The notes under the pieces were generated by a model, which was not told the origin of the DNA, ran no database searches, and saw only the letters and a program-made list of their open reading frames with translations. Shown here piece by piece: positions 27,082 through 35,544 of a stretch of DNA of 64,000 nucleotides (the first letter of the stretch is position 1; each line of letters begins with the position of its first letter). A program made the position numbers and the translations under genes. The DNA is from Bythopirellula sp041737835 (GTDB lineage: Bacteria; Planctomycetota; Planctomycetia; Pirellulales; Lacipirellulaceae): NCBI GenBank assembly GCA_041737835.1, contig JBGSQY010000051.1; one strand, written 5' to 3'.

Positions 27082-28431
27082 CTAGTCCACATCGGCGGCG
27101 TCTGCAGCTGGTGCCGCTTCCTCAGTTTCCGACTTTACCTCATCAGCCTCGTCTGCGGGCTCGGCACTTTCCTCTTCCTCGCCGCCTTCGTGTTCTTCCA
27201 ATTCGGCGGTCGCTAAATCTTTGCCAGCCAGAATATCGTCCAACTCTTGAGTGAGCTTCTGTTCAAGATCGCCCCCAAATCCCACATGAACAACTTGAAT
27301 CCGTCCCGCCTTGTCGATCAACACCGTTTGTGGAATCCCCGAAACTCCATACATGTCGCTGATCGAAGAATCTTCATCCAACAAGACCGGAACATTCAGA
27401 TTGCTTTCGGTAAGAAACTCTTTGATCACATCCGGCGTTTCAGCCACATTCACTGCGTAAAACGTCACGTTTTTATCAGCAAACTCGCCAGCAACCTTCG
27501 AAATGATCGGCAGCGCTGCCGTACACGGTCCGCACCATGTTGCCCAGAAGTCGAGAATCACCGCGTCTTTATCTTTGTAGGACGCCAACGAAACTTCATT
27601 GCCTTCCAAATCCTTAACCGTAAACTCCGGTGCTGGTTCGCCCAACAGCGGATGTGGCGGCTGCTTGGGCGTCAACGCCTCGGCCAACGACTTGGCCTTC
27701 TTGGCTCCTTCGGGAGGAGTAAACACAAAAGCGCCGTCAGCAGGTTTTTTCTCGAGGTCCCAATCGGTGAAATCCAAGTTGGCGACTATTTTGACCGAAT
27801 CAGCTTGCCCGGGGGGCGCGATCTTCGTAACGTCGGGCACAATCTCGACTCGCCGCACCAGCATGTGATTCGCCGGATCGGCCCAGACCTTCAGCTGCGT
27901 GCCGTTGTCCCGTTCAAACGTCGCGACCTGATATTCTTTGCCATCGATAACTTCACTGGGCAACAGTTTTGATTTCTTCGTGTCTTGCAATAAAAACTTT
28001 TCGAGCCCCTCGCCCTGGAAAATCTGCGCGAGTGAACCAGCCCCCAAGATCATCAACGACTGTTCATCGTCGAGTGAAGGGATCGTCTCGTCGGACAATT
28101 TTTCGACGACATAGCGATCCACCATGGGAAGATAGGTGGTCACCTGCTCGCCATCAGATATGCTCGTCCCCCCCATCGCGCCGCTTTTACGAACGATGGC
28201 CCAACGATTCGGTTTTTCGATCACGATATCGAACGCCGCGTCCATGTTCTGCTCTTGGCCTTGGACCGAGATATCGAGCGCCACTTCCAAGTCCGTGCTG
28301 TAGAAAGGCAATTCCTTGAGCGATTTCTCGATCTGCTCGACGAATTCCTGGGGAGTTTTGGCGGCTTGATTCGAGCAACCAAGCAAAGCGCACACACAGA
28401 GACAAACAGCGCACCAAACCGAGCGAGTCAT
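27082..28431 (-). CDS. TlpA-like thioredoxin lipoprotein with DUF2092-like domain
   Basis: 449 residues. The signal peptide ends in lipobox ALLGCS (about 16-21). Residues about 25-255 form a LolA/DUF2092-like beta domain (IVEKPNRWAIVRKSGAMGG, TTYLPMVDRYVVEKL). Residues about 265-400 are a TlpA-type thioredoxin with the redox motif WATWCGPCTAALP (about 294-306) and cis-proline segment SGIPQTVLIDKAG. The C-terminal 50 residues are a Glu/Asp/Ala-rich tail. It is an envelope-anchored thiol-disulphide protein; a partner such as a cytochrome maturation system is not in the window. Single gene with a palindromic terminator after it. Confidence 0.9.
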   Translation of the reverse strand: MTRSVWCAVCLCVCALLGCSNQAAKTPQEFVEQIEKSLKELPFYSTDLEVALDISVQGQEQNMDAAFDIVIEKPNRWAIVRKSGAMGGTSISDGEQVTTYLPMVDRYVVEKLSDETIPSLDDEQSLMILGAGSLAQIFQGEGLEKFLLQDTKKSKLLPSEVIDGKEYQVATFERDNGTQLKVWADPANHMLVRRVEIVPDVTKIAPPGQADSVKIVANLDFTDWDLEKKPADGAFVFTPPEGAKKAKSLAEALTPKQPPHPLLGEPAPEFTVKDLEGNEVSLASYKDKDAVILDFWATWCGPCTAALPIISKVAGEFADKNVTFYAVNVAETPDVIKEFLTESNLNVPVLLDEDSSISDMYGVSGIPQTVLIDKAGRIQVVHVGFGGDLEQKLTQELDDILAGKDLATAELEEHEGGEEEESAEPADEADEVKSETEEAAPAADAADVD

Positions 28432-28564
28432 GGTCAGCTCAACTTATATGAGTGTAAGGCCAAGAAAAGCGCACGAGCCAGCCGTGCCACGGCCACTCAT
28501 TATCTGCGACTTGTCGAAACCCGGCAATTAGCAAATCGGCTGAATTCGCCGGTTATGTACCAAC

Positions 28565-28963
28565 TCATGCACTCAGCAGACGGTCGACGCTTTGGATCAA
28601 GCGGTCCATTGGGAAAGGCTTGCGGACGTAATCGTCGACGCCCAGCATTTCGGCATAGGCTTTGTGCCGTGCCCCTTCGTTGGCGGTGATCATAATGATC
28701 CGATGCCTTTTTTCGCCCATTCGCTTCAAGCGTTCGAGCACCAAGAAACCGCTCCGCTTGGGCATCATCATGTCCAGAATGATCAAATCGGGCGATTCAC
28801 GCTCGATCAAGGCGAGCCCTTGGTTGCCGTCGCGAGCCACCAGCACTTCATAGTCGTTGGCTTCCAAAGCCAAACGCAACGATTCGATGATTTCGGCATC
28901 GTCGTCGACGAGAAGAATCCGTTTATTTCCGCTTGCCTGACTATTTTCGCTTGACTGCGCCAT
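28565..28963 (-). CDS. single-domain response regulator (CheY-like)
   Basis: 132 residues: a short polar leader, then a receiver with acidic DDD (about 19-21), phospho-acceptor DMMMPK (about residue 66), conserved Thr in MITANEG and Lys in VRKPFPMD. No output domain follows. No kinase gene is adjacent; it may take phosphate from a distant kinase. The gap of 132 bp to the thioredoxin-like gene holds nothing recognised. Confidence 0.92.
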   Translation of the reverse strand: MAQSSENSQASGNKRILLVDDDAEIIESLRLALEANDYEVLVARDGNQGLALIERESPDLIILDMMMPKRSGFLVLERLKRMGEKRHRIIMITANEGARHKAYAEMLGVDDYVRKPFPMDRLIQSVDRLLSA

Positions 28964-29071
28964 GACCGGTTTTTCGTTCTGGGTTGTGCGTACACTGGCA
29001 AACCTTCAAGATTACCGATCTACCGGCAATTTACAAGGGTAAAGAGCCTTGGGAAATCGACGGATTCCCCG

Positions 29072-29563
29072 CTATTTTCCAGTCCGCAAGGCCGCCCGCT
29101 TGTCGCGAATAAAGGCCACATGATGGGGAATATGTTTGCTCACCCGCTCGATCAACTGCCGCAACGTGAGCGGGCCGTCGGTACTATGGATGCCGCGGCG
29201 TTGCCAAGCTTCATCGGGAATATTTCGCAAGATGAGGGCTGTTTGGTTGCGAATCGTTTGAATCAACGCCAGCTCTTCGGTAACGTCTCGTTTTTCGTAG
29301 AACAACGTGCGCTCAAAATTATCCGGCTCGCCGTTGAATAAGGTCGGATCATCTTCGGCTAGCACCCGGCGAATCCGCTCGGCATAAATGACTTCGAAAT
29401 CGGCAATGTGGCAAACAACTTCCTGCACGCTCCACCTGCCGGGCGCGATCCGCGTTCGCAGTTCCTCCGGAGTGAGATCCGCAACCGCGTCGACCAATTC
29501 CCCCGCAGCGTCTTGGTAACCCGTGATGAGATCGTTGTTGGAGAGTGATTCTGAGGCGTTCAT
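29072..29563 (-). CDS. DinB family protein
   Basis: 163 residues forming the four-helix bundle of the DinB/YfiT group. Metal-binding histidines are visible in VVCHIADFEVIYAERIRRVL (about residue 51) and SKHIPHHVAFIRD (about 143-147). Members include bacillithiol-type thiol transferases and damage-induced proteins; the substrate is unknown. The start overlaps the stop of the upstream membrane-protein gene by 4 bp, so the two are coupled. Confidence 0.88.
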   Translation of the reverse strand: MNASESLSNNDLITGYQDAAGELVDAVADLTPEELRTRIAPGRWSVQEVVCHIADFEVIYAERIRRVLAEDDPTLFNGEPDNFERTLFYEKRDVTEELALIQTIRNQTALILRNIPDEAWQRRGIHSTDGPLTLRQLIERVSKHIPHHVAFIRDKRAALRTGK

Positions 29564-30537
29564 ACGGTTTCCTTAGTATCTGCCCAAGTCTGCCTGTCAA
29601 AGGTCATCAGCATACCAGCTATAAACATCATCGCACCCAAATAAGCTGGAGCCAAATGAGTGAATGCGGTGTATCCGATGGGGTAGTGAACGCCGATGGC
29701 TGTACCAAAGCCCGCCAATCCAGTTATAGCCAAAGCTTGCCACAAACTTCGTGACGGTCCGCTGCAATAAATACACAGCAGCATCGTCAAACCACAGCAG
29801 CAAACCCCACCACCAAATCCAGCGCGATCGTGGGCGATCAATGGAATTAAGCGCGGATTAACGGCATCTAAATCTGCCGTGCAGAGGTTCATGAATTCCA
29901 GGTCTTCGGGCACAAAGACGACGGTCATTCCAATACCCATGATGATAAGTCCGCCAGCGATGAGCGATACCGAAGTCGCTAGCAAGAGAATTCGGCCAAT
30001 GCCATAGCGAGTTTTCCACGCACCGTGCCAGCCTGCCATGAACAGAGCGCGAATTGATTGTTCCGGCGGGAGTAGCGTGATAGATCGATACATGCCGACG
30101 CAGTAGACGGGCAACAAAACGAGCGTTGCCACGCCGTGCCATGTATCAAGATAGCCGTAGCCCAAATAAGTCAGGAAACTCATAAAGCCCAGCATGCCGC
30201 TCAACAAAAAAGTCCACCAAGCCCAAACCGCGCCAGACCTTAGAGGAAATTCCGCAAGCCACAAATAAAGCACCCCCACGCCAAAGATCGCCCCACCAAA
30301 GGAAACGCGATCGTGGATCATGAAGTGGGCGAGCCTTTGGTCTGCAATGGAGTAAAGCGAATCCGCCGTTACACCGAGGTATTCAAGATCGTGCGGAAGG
30401 AAATGCCCCGTCGCGGCTAGAAAAAAAGCGAAGAGGCCCGACCCGATGAGGCCAATCCCGGTGAGTTTCAGAAGCCCAAGTCCATCGCCGACCAGAGCTT
30501 CGTACAAACTCTGCTGGCTGTTAAATCCTGCCGACAT
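29560..30537 (-). CDS. multi-pass membrane protein made of two homologous halves
   Basis: About 325 residues from the ATG at 30537; a start at 30603 would overlap the desaturase gene by 38 bp. About eight transmembrane segments. Two halves repeat the same pattern: GSGLFAFFLAATGHFLPHDLEYLGV...QRLAHFMIHDRVSFGGAIFGVG, then GGLIIMGIGMTVVFVPEDLEFMNL...PRLIPLIAHDRAGFGGGVCCCG. The shared P(H/E)DLE and HDRxxFGG signatures sit next to membrane segments. No named family recognised. It lies between a desaturase gene (28 bp upstream) and DinB (4-bp overlap), suggesting one operon, perhaps for lipid or membrane adaptation. Confidence 0.75.
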   Translation of the reverse strand: MSAGFNSQQSLYEALVGDGLGLLKLTGIGLIGSGLFAFFLAATGHFLPHDLEYLGVTADSLYSIADQRLAHFMIHDRVSFGGAIFGVGVLYLWLAEFPLRSGAVWAWWTFLLSGMLGFMSFLTYLGYGYLDTWHGVATLVLLPVYCVGMYRSITLLPPEQSIRALFMAGWHGAWKTRYGIGRILLLATSVSLIAGGLIIMGIGMTVVFVPEDLEFMNLCTADLDAVNPRLIPLIAHDRAGFGGGVCCCGLTMLLCIYCSGPSRSLWQALAITGLAGFGTAIGVHYPIGYTAFTHLAPAYLGAMMFIAGMLMTFDRQTWADTKETV

Positions 30538-30565
30538 ATCAAGAACATAACGGAGGGGCTGTTTG

Positions 30566-31402
30566 TCAAAATCCCAACTTAATCGGCTCAATACCAGCCG
30601 CATCGAGATAGGGGTCCAATCGACGCGCCAGTTCTGGCCAATGGTGGTGTGGCACCGCTGGATAGAGATGATGTTCTAAATGATAGAGATGCTCCATAGC
30701 AATAAGCGAAGCCAATTTTCCTCGAAAACGGCGTGTTCGGTGCAATTCATCCGCTCCATCCGCGCGGTGCGGCACGTAAGATGTGAACAGTGGTATCACC
30801 CAACTCCCCATGATCATGAGCGCGGTGTAGATAAAGAATATAGGCGTCCATGTAAGTGCAGCTATTGAGGCCGCAACGATGGCTGCACAACAAATACCTT
30901 CAAAAATAATCACGGCATGATCCTTGCTTGATCGGCGTAGTGACCAGATCCAGACGCGAGTTTGCAACAAAACTCCTTCTAAAAGAGTGCGTAGCAGCGA
31001 CATATTTGCTGCCACTCCTTCAATATCATCATCGTGAGGAAATCGAGCATGATGATTGAGATGAGCCAACCGGTATGCGTGGCCGCTCCGCAGGGCAATC
31101 ATTTCGATGACTGAAAGTAAAACATGATTCATCCGCCTTGGTAGGCCAAGATTTGCATGAACTAAATCGTGCGAAATCGAACCATAAGTCGTAAAGCTCA
31201 AGGCGGCCAAACAGAAGATTGCCGCAGTCCATAGCTCCGCGGCTGCGAAAGCAAAATACAGGCCACACCACAGAAAAGGCAAACTAAGACTAACGAAAAG
31301 CCTCAGGCCACTAAGCTTCGTCAAACCAAGCGAAATTTCCTTAAATGATGGTAAACAAAGGGGAGACCCCGAATCTTGAAAGTTATCCATGCCAGTGCTC
31401 AT
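30566..31402 (-). CDS. fatty acid desaturase family membrane protein
   Basis: 278 residues with four transmembrane segments and the three histidine boxes of the superfamily: HDLVH (about residue 80), HLNHH (about 115) and HLEHH (about 243). These bind the di-iron centre. The short length and box spacing fit the beta-carotene ketolase/hydroxylase and short-chain desaturase types as well as acyl desaturases, so the substrate is open. First gene of a three-gene set with the duplicated membrane protein and DinB. Base composition is lower in G+C than the surroundings. Confidence 0.88.
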   Translation of the reverse strand: MSTGMDNFQDSGSPLCLPSFKEISLGLTKLSGLRLFVSLSLPFLWCGLYFAFAAAELWTAAIFCLAALSFTTYGSISHDLVHANLGLPRRMNHVLLSVIEMIALRSGHAYRLAHLNHHARFPHDDDIEGVAANMSLLRTLLEGVLLQTRVWIWSLRRSSKDHAVIIFEGICCAAIVAASIAALTWTPIFFIYTALMIMGSWVIPLFTSYVPHRADGADELHRTRRFRGKLASLIAMEHLYHLEHHLYPAVPHHHWPELARRLDPYLDAAGIEPIKLGF

Positions 31403-31545
31403 CCAAATAGCTTGTCAAATGCTTAGAGAACTAAAATCAGCTTATTCTGAAAACCGCACTTACCGACACTGTGTAAACAACATCAAACGGTTGTGCTACG
31501 TGGCTACCAAATTCGCCTAATCACAAGCGTGAAAGCATCGCGAAC

Positions 31546-31561
31546 TGGCCCGAAAATTGCT
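31546..31561 (+). promoter_or_regulatory. sigma-54 promoter match (-24/-12)
   Basis: TGGCCCGAAAATTGCT differs from the consensus TGGCACG-N4-TTGCW at one base, with exactly 10 bp between GG and GC. It lies 52 bp upstream of the ATG at 31614, a good distance for a start near 31572. The gene behind it is a Gfo/Idh/MocA oxidoreductase. No activator gene is adjacent; the NtrC-like protein at 21-22 kb lacks the loop needed for this. Confidence 0.6.
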
Positions 31562-31613
31562 ACGCTATTGCCCTTTATTGAGACCCACCGCATACACCGC
31601 CAAGTTCGCCCCT

Positions 31614-32705
31614 ATGAGCAAACAGCCTGCTAAAAAACCTGCCAAGCAAATCCCATTTCCGAATTTGCCTTATCTTCCGCGCGATCCCAAAAAGTATTCC
31701 CCGGAAATCGCGCTCATCGGTTGCGGTGGTATCACGAAGCATCATCTTACCGCCTACCACGCGGCGGGCTACCGCGTCACCGCACTCTGCGATGTGAAAA
31801 TCGAGAATGCCGAAAAACGCCGGCAAGAGTTTTATCCCCACGCGCAAGTTTTCACCGACTACCGCGAGATGCTCAGGCTGCCCAACATCGAAGTCGTCGA
31901 CGTCACAACGCATCCCCACAATCGCCCGCCGATTATTAAGGATTGTCTCAAAGCGAAAAAGCATGTCCTCAGCCAAAAGCCGTTCGTGCTCGATCTCGAC
32001 GTGGGGCAGAAGCTCGCGGATCTCGCCGATCAAATGGGGGTGCTGCTGGCCGTCAATCAGAATGGTCGTTGGGCACCGCATTTTAGTTACCTGCGTGAAG
32101 CCGCGCATTCCGGCCTGTTGGGCGAGATCGTCGGCGTTCATTGCGGCGTGCATTGGGATCATAGTTGGGTCAAAGGAACTCCGTTTGAACAAGTCGAGCA
32201 ACTCATCCTTTATGATTTCGCCATCCATTGGTTCGATTTTCTTTCCACGGTGATGAGTGCGGAAGCACCGACGCGTGTTTATGCTTCGACGGCCAAAACT
32301 AAAATCCAAACGATCAGCCCCGCGCTATTGGGGCAAGTGCTCATCGAATACGACAATGCGCAGGCCACGCTCACCTTCGACGGCAACGTGCCCAAAGGTT
32401 CATGGGATCGCACGCTGATCTCGGGCACACAGGGGTTGATTCGTTCCGCGGGAGTGAATCTCGCGGGGCAACGAATCGAAATTGTCACCGCCGACGGAAT
32501 CATTTCTCCCAAGATCAAAGGGACATGGTTCCCCGACGGTTTCCACGGCACGATGGGCGAACTGCTCTGCGCGATCGAAGAGAAACGCCAACCCTCCCAC
32601 AGCGCGCGAAACAATTTGCGTAGCCTAGAACTCTGTTTCGCCGCGGTAGCGAGTTCATTACGCCATAAGCCGATCGCGCCAGGAACGGTGCGCAAGCTCT
32701 TGTAA
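31614..32705 (+). CDS. Gfo/Idh/MocA family oxidoreductase
   Basis: About 363 residues from the ATG at 31614 (MSKQPAKKPAKQIPFPN). A longer frame to 31557 would overlap the sigma-54 promoter and is rejected. The nucleotide-binding fold starts EIALIGCGGITKHHLTAYHAAGYRVTALCD (about 24-53). The family VLSQKPFVLD (EKP-like, about 113-122) and LAVNQNGRWAPHF follow. The EKP lysine is kept although Glu is replaced by Gln. It likely oxidises or reduces a sugar or cyclitol with NAD(P). Transcribed alone, apparently from sigma-54. Confidence 0.88.
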   Translation: MSKQPAKKPAKQIPFPNLPYLPRDPKKYSPEIALIGCGGITKHHLTAYHAAGYRVTALCDVKIENAEKRRQEFYPHAQVFTDYREMLRLPNIEVVDVTTHPHNRPPIIKDCLKAKKHVLSQKPFVLDLDVGQKLADLADQMGVLLAVNQNGRWAPHFSYLREAAHSGLLGEIVGVHCGVHWDHSWVKGTPFEQVEQLILYDFAIHWFDFLSTVMSAEAPTRVYASTAKTKIQTISPALLGQVLIEYDNAQATLTFDGNVPKGSWDRTLISGTQGLIRSAGVNLAGQRIEIVTADGIISPKIKGTWFPDGFHGTMGELLCAIEEKRQPSHSARNNLRSLELCFAAVASSLRHKPIAPGTVRKLL

Positions 32706-32742
32706 AATTATTTTCCCGCTCGCACAGGATTGAGCCACATCG

Positions 32743-32756
32743 CACGAAGCTTCGTG
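32743..32756. promoter_or_regulatory. perfect palindrome CACGAAGCTTCGTG upstream of cydAB
   Basis: This 14-bp perfect palindrome sits 119 bp before the cydA start in the 169-bp gap after the oxidoreductase gene. It may be a regulator site for the oxidase operon or simply a short hairpin. No clear -10/-35 pair was found. Confidence 0.3.
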
Positions 32757-32874
32757 AATTCCTTGCCAAATCTTTGGCGGTCCCTAGGCCGCAAATCGCT
32801 TCTCTTGTAGACTGGCCGACGGATGAACATGCAGGCGCGTAAGACTAGCGCCGCAGTTGCATCGGACTTGGGCC

Positions 32875-34431
32875 ATGTTGCTAACCGAAAATTTGCTGTT
32901 TGCCGAATGGTTGGACGTGGTGATGTTGTCGCGCATTCAGTTCGCGCTGACCATCATGTTCCACTATCTGTTTCCCCCGCTCACGATCGGTATGGGGGTC
33001 GTGCTTGTCTATCTCGAAGCCCAATATCTGCGCACTCGGGAAGCCATCTACGAAGAGGCCGCGCGGTTTTGGACGAAAATTTTTGCCGTCAACTTTGCCA
33101 TCGGCGTTGCCACGGGCATCGTCATGGAGTTTGAATTCGGCACGAACTGGGCCACGTATTCCCGCTTCGTAGGTGACGTGTTTGGTTCGGCGTTGGCGGC
33201 GGAAGGCATTTTTGCGTTCTTTCTCGAATCAGGCTTCCTCGCCGTATTGGTGTTTGGTTGGGACAAGGTGAGCCCCGGCTTTCATTTCTTTGCCGCGTTG
33301 ATGGTGTCGCTTGGTTCGATTTTCAGTTCGATCTGGATCACGGTCGCCAACAGTTGGCAGCAAACCCCCGCCGGACATCATATCGTCCCGATCATGCGCG
33401 ACGGCCAGCCGTGGGTCATCAACGGCGAAGTCATCCGCCGGGCCGAGATCACCGACTTCTGGGCGATGGTTTTTAATCCGTCGACCGTGCACCGCCTCAT
33501 CCACGTTTGGCTGGGGTGCTTTATTCTCGGTGCGGCGTTTGTAATGAGCATCTCCGCCTGGTATTTGCTCAAGAATAAGCATCGTGACTTTGCGGAACGC
33601 TCGTTCACGGGCGGATTGTGGCTCGCCACGATTTCGAGCCTCGCCATGCTGGTGAGCGGACACTTCCAAGCCCACAATGTTTATGAAACGCAACCGGCCA
33701 AGCTCGCCGCCTTTGAAGCCCATTTCAAAACGGGTCCCGCGGATATGAGCATCATCGGCTGGCCGGATTCCGAATCGGAAACGATCAATGGCAATCTCGC
33801 GATTCCCGGCGGGTTGAGCATGCTGTTGTTTAACGATCCCGACGCGACGGTGATCGGCCTCGACCAGTTTCGGGAAGAAGATCGTCCCCCCGTGGCGATT
33901 CCGTTCTTCAGTTATCACATCATGATCGCCATCGGCATGTTTTTTATTGCCATCACCTTGCTGGCGACGTTCTTGCGATTTCGCAACACGCTGTTTAGTC
34001 ACCGCTGGCTGATGTGGACGTTTGTCTTTGCCGTGATCCCCGCTTTTATTGCCAACGAAGCAGGCTGGGTCGCCGCCGAAGTGGGCCGTCAACCGTGGAT
34101 TGTCTATCCGCCGTTTGAACAAACGGAAAGTGGCGAGCGGCTTATCAACGACGCAGGGCAATTCGTTTACGACGAAGAGGGAGGTTTGCGAACCACCAAA
34201 GCCGTGTCGCAAGCCATCACCGCCGAGCAAGTCGTCGGTTCGATTATTATGTTCACTGCCATCTACATGTTGCTCTTTGTGATTTGGGTTTACGTCTTGC
34301 ACCAAAAGATTCAAAAGGGCCCGGAGAGCGTGTCCCAGGAAGTGACGACTGACAAACCCGGAGCGATAGGTGCAGCCACCGCACGCGTCGAGCATCGCGA
34401 GTCGCTCACCGATGCCAAGGAGCAACACTAA
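32875..34431 (+). CDS. cydA: cytochrome bd ubiquinol oxidase subunit I
   Basis: About 518 residues from the ATG at 32875 (MLLTENLLFAEWLDVVMLSRIQF). Nine transmembrane segments. The haem ligand His lies in TIMFHYLFPPLTIGMG (about residue 30). The second haem ligand region is HRLIHVWLG. The signature GRQPWIVY (about 410) is present, but the usual direct continuation to LRT is interrupted by about 25 residues before GGLRTTKAVS. The Q-loop is short. Reduces O2 to water using quinol. cydB follows 2 bp after the stop. Confidence 0.95.
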   Translation: MLLTENLLFAEWLDVVMLSRIQFALTIMFHYLFPPLTIGMGVVLVYLEAQYLRTREAIYEEAARFWTKIFAVNFAIGVATGIVMEFEFGTNWATYSRFVGDVFGSALAAEGIFAFFLESGFLAVLVFGWDKVSPGFHFFAALMVSLGSIFSSIWITVANSWQQTPAGHHIVPIMRDGQPWVINGEVIRRAEITDFWAMVFNPSTVHRLIHVWLGCFILGAAFVMSISAWYLLKNKHRDFAERSFTGGLWLATISSLAMLVSGHFQAHNVYETQPAKLAAFEAHFKTGPADMSIIGWPDSESETINGNLAIPGGLSMLLFNDPDATVIGLDQFREEDRPPVAIPFFSYHIMIAIGMFFIAITLLATFLRFRNTLFSHRWLMWTFVFAVIPAFIANEAGWVAAEVGRQPWIVYPPFEQTESGERLINDAGQFVYDEEGGLRTTKAVSQAITAEQVVGSIIMFTAIYMLLFVIWVYVLHQKIQKGPESVSQEVTTDKPGAIGAATARVEHRESLTDAKEQH

Positions 34432-34433
34432 TC

Positions 34434-35450
34434 ATGGATTTGAATCTGATTTGGTTTGTGCTGCTGGGGATTCTGCTCGCTGGGTATGCAATTCTCGATG
34501 GCTTTGATCTTGGCGTGGGCATTCTGCATCCGCTGGCCCGCAGCGACGAAGAACGCCGGCTCGTGATGGGTTCGATCGGTCCGATCTGGGACGGCAACGA
34601 AGTTTGGCTGGTGACCTTCGGTGGCGCGCTCTTCGCAGCCTTCCCCGAAGCTTATGCGACGATCTTCTCTGCGTTTTATACCCCATTCATGCTACTGCTG
34701 TTTTGCTTGATCTTTCGCGGCGTGAGCTTGGAATTTCGCAGCAAGGTTTCCTCGGCCCAATGGCGCAACTTGTGGGACTATGCCTTTTTCGGCTCGAGTT
34801 TGATCGCGTCGTTTTTGTTTGGTGTCACCACAGCCAACGGCCTGCTGGGTATTCCACTCAATGAACGGGGCGAATTCATCGGTGGCATTCACGATCTGTT
34901 GCGCCCCTACCCCATTCTCATTGGTCTGCTCACCGTGGCGATGTTCGCGTTGCACGGCGGGCTTTACTTGCATCTGAAAACCGAAGGGGGCACGCAGCGA
35001 CTCTTCTATCGCTGGATTTGGCATGCCTGGGGTCTGTATCTCGTGCTCTGGAATTTGGCGACGATGTACACGCTCGCCGAAATCCCTCGCGCGACGGCGA
35101 ATTTCAATCACGCCCCGTGGGCCATGGGTATCGTGTTGATCAATGTGCTAGCGATGGCCAACATCCCGCGCTGTATTTATTACAAGAGTATCGGCCAAGC
35201 TTTTATTTCGTCATCTCTAGGAATCGCTTGCCAAGTGGCACTTGTGGGGATCGCACTCTTTCCGAATCTCGTGACAGCCAGCAACGACCCCGCCAACAGT
35301 CTCACGATTTACAACGCCGCATCAAGTCAGAAAACGCTGACGATCATGCTGATCATTGCCGCGATCGGCATGCCCGCCGTCATTAGCTACACGACGGTCG
35401 TCTATTGGACCTTCCGCGGCAAAGTGACCGAAGACATTTACGGGCATTGA
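34434..35450 (+). CDS. cydB: cytochrome bd ubiquinol oxidase subunit II
   Basis: 338 residues with about nine transmembrane segments. The start LNLIWFVLLGILLAGYAILDGFDLGVGIL is the CydB signature, followed by SIGPIWDGNEVWLVTFGGALFAAFPEAYA. It forms a heterodimer with CydA. The ATG is 2 bp after the cydA stop, so the genes are coupled. No cydX or cydDC is visible here. Confidence 0.95.
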   Translation: MDLNLIWFVLLGILLAGYAILDGFDLGVGILHPLARSDEERRLVMGSIGPIWDGNEVWLVTFGGALFAAFPEAYATIFSAFYTPFMLLLFCLIFRGVSLEFRSKVSSAQWRNLWDYAFFGSSLIASFLFGVTTANGLLGIPLNERGEFIGGIHDLLRPYPILIGLLTVAMFALHGGLYLHLKTEGGTQRLFYRWIWHAWGLYLVLWNLATMYTLAEIPRATANFNHAPWAMGIVLINVLAMANIPRCIYYKSIGQAFISSSLGIACQVALVGIALFPNLVTASNDPANSLTIYNAASSQKTLTIMLIIAAIGMPAVISYTTVVYWTFRGKVTEDIYGH

Positions 35451-35544
35451 GTGCCATCTAGCCGGTCCGCAAGGCGGTCCGGGAAGCAGGACGAAGAAGT
35501 TTTCCCGGATTGCGTTGCAATCCGGCCATGAAGAAAACCGAAGA

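Noticed and set aside
33229..34428. 399-codon ORF antisense to cydA
   Set aside because: The plus strand encodes an unmistakable CydA; the antisense frame is a composition effect.
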